Assembly: GCF_024171725.1 (NCBI RefSeq)
Contig: NZ_JAMTCG010000004.1
Span: forward strand, 62,001-126,000
Reading direction: 5' to 3'
DNA length: 64,000 nucleotides
Source: Williamsia serinedens
GTDB taxonomy: Bacteria > Actinomycetota > Actinomycetes > Mycobacteriales > Mycobacteriaceae
Position numbers and translations under genes: made by a program. Below are positions 61,899 to 64,000 of the stretch, piece by piece (position 1 is the stretch's first letter; each line of letters opens with the position of its first letter). The notes beneath the pieces were generated by a model. The model saw nothing but the letters and a program-made list of their open reading frames with translations. It was not told the origin of the DNA and made no database searches.

Positions 61899-62764
61899 GC
61901 CGCGCCCCCACCGGAGGCGGCTCTCGCGGCCGCGGCCCGCGCCTGCTCGGCCCGGTCGGCGATCGCCCGGGTGACGGTCCCGACCGCCTCGTCGACGCTG
62001 TCGGTCGTGGTCAACAGCGCGACGTCGGCCTCGGAGACGGTGCCTGCCGACAGCAGCGTCGTGCGGATCCAGTCCATGAGGCCGCCCCAGTACTCGGTGC
62101 CGAGCAGGACGATCGGGAACCGGGTGACCTTGCGGGTCTGCACCAGCGTCAGCGCCTCGAACAGTTCGTCGAGGGTGCCGAAACCGCCGGGCAGGCAGAC
62201 GAACGCCTGCGCGTACTTCACGAACATCGTCTTGCGGGCGAAGAAGTAGCGGAAGTTGACCCCGAGGTCGACCCAGTCGTTCATCGACTGCTCGAACGGC
62301 AGCTCGATGCCCAGACCGATGGAGACACCACCGGCCTCCGCCGCCCCCCGGTTCGCGGCCTCCATGGCCCCCGGCCCACCGCCGGTGATGACGGCGAGAC
62401 CCGCACGGGCCAGCGCGGCGCCGAGCTCGACGCCCATGGCGTACTCGGGCGCGTCCGGCCGGGTGCGGGCGGAGCCGAACACCGTGACCGCCGACGACAC
62501 CCCGGACAGCGCGTCGAACCCGGCGACGAACTCCGACTGGATCCGCAGGACTCGCCATGGGTCACGCTCGGCGCGGTCGGCGCGCAACCGCCCGTCGAGG
62601 TCGCTGCGGGCGTCGAGGTCGGTGGTGTCGAGCAGTCGGTGGTCGGACGTCGACGCGGGCTCGGAGCGGTCGCGTCGTCGACAACTCGCCCCGGCGTAAC
62701 TCAGCGGTGCGGGCGCGGTCCGGTCGGGGCGTTCGGCATCGGTGCTGTCGGGATCGGGGGCCAC
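61895..62764 (-). CDS. LOG family protein (TIGR00730), long form
   Basis: 289 residues with an N-terminal extension of about 80 residues, then SSAVTVFGSAR, ITGGGPGAMEAANRGA (about 128-143) and CLPGGFGTLDELFEAL (about 200-215). An aromatic/charged segment FRYFFARKTMFVKYA is typical of this second subfamily. Substrate may be another nucleotide monophosphate. Coupled to the short LOG gene, giving two adjacent paralogues. Starts at GTG 62764; 35 bases after dapE. Confidence 0.85.
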   Translation of the reverse strand: MAPDPDSTDAERPDRTAPAPLSYAGASCRRRDRSEPASTSDHRLLDTTDLDARSDLDGRLRADRAERDPWRVLRIQSEFVAGFDALSGVSSAVTVFGSARTRPDAPEYAMGVELGAALARAGLAVITGGGPGAMEAANRGAAEAGGVSIGLGIELPFEQSMNDWVDLGVNFRYFFARKTMFVKYAQAFVCLPGGFGTLDELFEALTLVQTRKVTRFPIVLLGTEYWGGLMDWIRTTLLSAGTVSEADVALLTTTDSVDEAVGTVTRAIADRAEQARAAAARAASGGGAA

Positions 62765-62799
62765 GCCGCGACGGTAGTCGAGCGGTCGGGTCCCGCCGG

Positions 62800-63909
62800 T
62801 CAGCCCGTCGGCGTCGTCAGGTAGCGGCGCAGAGTCGCGGTGACCGATCGGATCTCTGCGGCCGAGACGCGTTCGTCGCGGCGGTGGGCGAGGCTCGGAT
62901 CGCCCGGGCCCAGATTCACCGCCGGTACCCCTCGGGCGGCGAAGCGGGACACGTCGGTCCAGCCGAACTTCGCGCGGAACCGACCGTCGGCGGCGTCGAC
63001 GAGCCCGCGCGCCGCCGGGTGCGACAACCCCGGGAGGGCACCCGGCGCGAGGTCGGTGACGGTCATCGTGACCTCCCCCGCGTCGAGCGGGCCGGCGAAG
63101 GTCTCCCGGACGTGCGCGAGAGCCGCGTCGGCGTCACGGTCGGGGGCGAATCGGAAGTTCACGTCGAGGGTGGCGACGTCGGGGACGACGTTGCCGGCCA
63201 CTCCCCCGCCGACGGCGACCGCCGACAGCCCCTCCCGGTACTCGCACCCGTCGATGTCGACCCGACGCGGCTCGTAGTCGGCAAGGATGCGGAGCGCACC
63301 GGCGAGGTGGTGGATCGCGTTGTCGCCCATCCACGATCGCGCCGAGTGTGCGCGCACACCCGAGGCCTCCAGCCGCACCCGCACCGTCCCCTGACAGCCG
63401 GCCTCGATCAGGCCCCCCGTCGGCTCACCCAGGATCGCCACGTCGGCCTCGAGCCAGTCGGGCAGCTCGCGCTCGATGACGCCGAGCCCGTTGCGGGCCG
63501 CGTCGATCTCCTCGCAGTCGTAGAAGATGAGCGTCAGGTCGTGCGCCGGGTCGGCGACCGTGGCTGCGAGGTGGAGGAACACCGCGTCGCCGGACTTCAT
63601 GTCGACGGTCCCGCAACCGTGCAGAACCGTGTCGTCGCCGTCGGGTGTGCGGTGGTGGGGCACGTTCTCGGCGATGGGCACCGTGTCGAGATGGCCGGCG
63701 AGGATGACGCGACTCGGGCGACCGCGGTCGGTGCGCGCGAGCACCCGGTTGCCGTCCCGGACGATCTCGAAACCCGTTGTCTGGGCACGCAACGCGGCCT
63801 CGACGGCGTCGGCGACGGCGGCCTCGTCCTGCGACACGCTGGGGATGTCGACGAGTGCGGCCGTCAGCTCGACGGGGTCGTCGTGCAGGTCCAGATGTGC
63901 GGTGCTCAC
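62800..63909 (-). CDS. dapE: Succinyl-diaminopimelate desuccinylase
   Basis: 369-residue M20 peptidase-family enzyme of lysine and diaminopimelate synthesis. Metal ligands H73 and D75 (GHLDTVP), D in [10 protein letters not shown] in YDCEEID, and a last histidine in LAHRRDERV. Strong match along its length to M. tuberculosis DapE (Rv1202). GTG 63909 chosen since the upstream extension to 63981 is not conserved; its ribosome site is weak. Leads the leftward LOG-fadD6-folP2-gpgS group. Confidence 0.93.
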   Translation of the reverse strand: MSTAHLDLHDDPVELTAALVDIPSVSQDEAAVADAVEAALRAQTTGFEIVRDGNRVLARTDRGRPSRVILAGHLDTVPIAENVPHHRTPDGDDTVLHGCGTVDMKSGDAVFLHLAATVADPAHDLTLIFYDCEEIDAARNGLGVIERELPDWLEADVAILGEPTGGLIEAGCQGTVRVRLEASGVRAHSARSWMGDNAIHHLAGALRILADYEPRRVDIDGCEYREGLSAVAVGGGVAGNVVPDVATLDVNFRFAPDRDADAALAHVRETFAGPLDAGEVTMTVTDLAPGALPGLSHPAARGLVDAADGRFRAKFGWTDVSRFAARGVPAVNLGPGDPSLAHRRDERVSAAEIRSVTATLRRYLTTPTG

Positions 63910-63979
63910 GGTCGTCGAGGCTAATCGCGTGATCGGTCGGCGTGGAATACCGCCGCCGCACGCGTGAGTTGCCCCGGGC

Positions 63980-64000
63980 ATGACGACTCTCGCGATCGTG
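63980..64000 (+). CDS. Possible start of a divergent gene (partial)
   Basis: Seven codons from ATG 63980 (MTTLAIV) run off the window edge. M. tuberculosis has dapD divergent from dapE here, but these residues are too few to identify it, and no ribosome site is seen. Confidence 0.25.

Overview
The window is GC-rich (roughly 70 percent) chromosomal DNA from a mycolic-acid actinobacterium (order Mycobacteriales). I infer this from gene content and order. It carries glucosyl-3-phosphoglycerate synthase, coenzyme F420 genes fbiA/fbiB, a WhiB2-type regulator, the class Ib nrdHIEF cluster, a SerB2-type phosphatase beside ctaD, and a FolP2/FadD6/GpgS run, in an order that closely follows Mycobacterium tuberculosis. 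Codon use and the intergenic repeats make me think of Gordonia or a close relative, but the genus is a guess. No tRNA, rRNA, CRISPR array, prophage or complete insertion sequence was seen.

Layout. (1) 1-12 kb: gatA (cut by the window edge) and gatC, an ACT protein, ligA, an MmcQ protein, an L,D-transpeptidase, then a leftward run: a split acyltransferase gene, plsC-like, iscS, mnmA, MetE-like, and the ETF genes fixA/fixB. (2) 12-23.7 kb: a rightward methyltransferase/GH57/glycosyltransferase/SDR operon of the methylglucose lipopolysaccharide (MGLP) type, a hexapeptide acyltransferase, a PQQ-type lipoprotein, a DUF222-HNH protein, two methyltransferases and an enoyl-CoA hydratase. (3) 23.7-27.7 kb: accessory genes (HSL-type esterase, stand-alone LigD-type polymerase, Tat-lipoprotein M13 peptidase). 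(4) 27.7-33.6 kb: a leftward ctaD-serB-PTH2-cupin-ABC-NUDIX run. (5) 33.9-37.3 kb: FecB-like lipoprotein, carbonic anhydrase, a small exported protein, and a divergent MarR/SDR pair with paired operators. (6) 37.3-43 kb: nrdHIEF with an NrdR box, a flavin reductase and a TetR regulator. (7) 43-52.6 kb: manA-TobH-like-pmmA mannose genes, a PAP2 membrane protein, DUF3499, a degenerate zincin, whiB2, then fbiA-fbiB-NUDIX. (8) 52.6-64 kb: divergent glgC/glgM, an RlmA-type methyltransferase, DUF3117, a DivIVA-domain protein, an SDR with a KstR-like box, gpgS, folP2, fadD6, two LOG-family genes and dapE.

How it fits together. Alpha-glucan metabolism recurs: GpgS makes the primer glucosyl-3-phosphoglycerate, the GT4/GH57/methyltransferase operon is expected to extend, branch and methylate it, and GlgC/GlgM supply ADP-glucose and maltose-1-phosphate. 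Mannose activation (ManA, PmmA) feeds GDP-mannose for cell-envelope mannans. In M. tuberculosis these genes lie in three distant blocks (about Rv3011c-Rv3055, Rv3255c-Rv3262 and Rv1202-Rv1213); here they adjoin. Many leftward and rightward operons use 4-base ATGA/GTGA overlaps.

Most worth a second look: a hydrolipid-type acyltransferase gene split by an apparent 10-base loss; two modular compound inverted repeats (34.9 kb and 52.7 kb); a MarR operator pair spaced 31 bp; a KstR-like box in front of an SDR gene; a NUDIX gene translationally coupled to fbiA/fbiB; and a metallopeptidase-family protein that has lost its catalytic residues.
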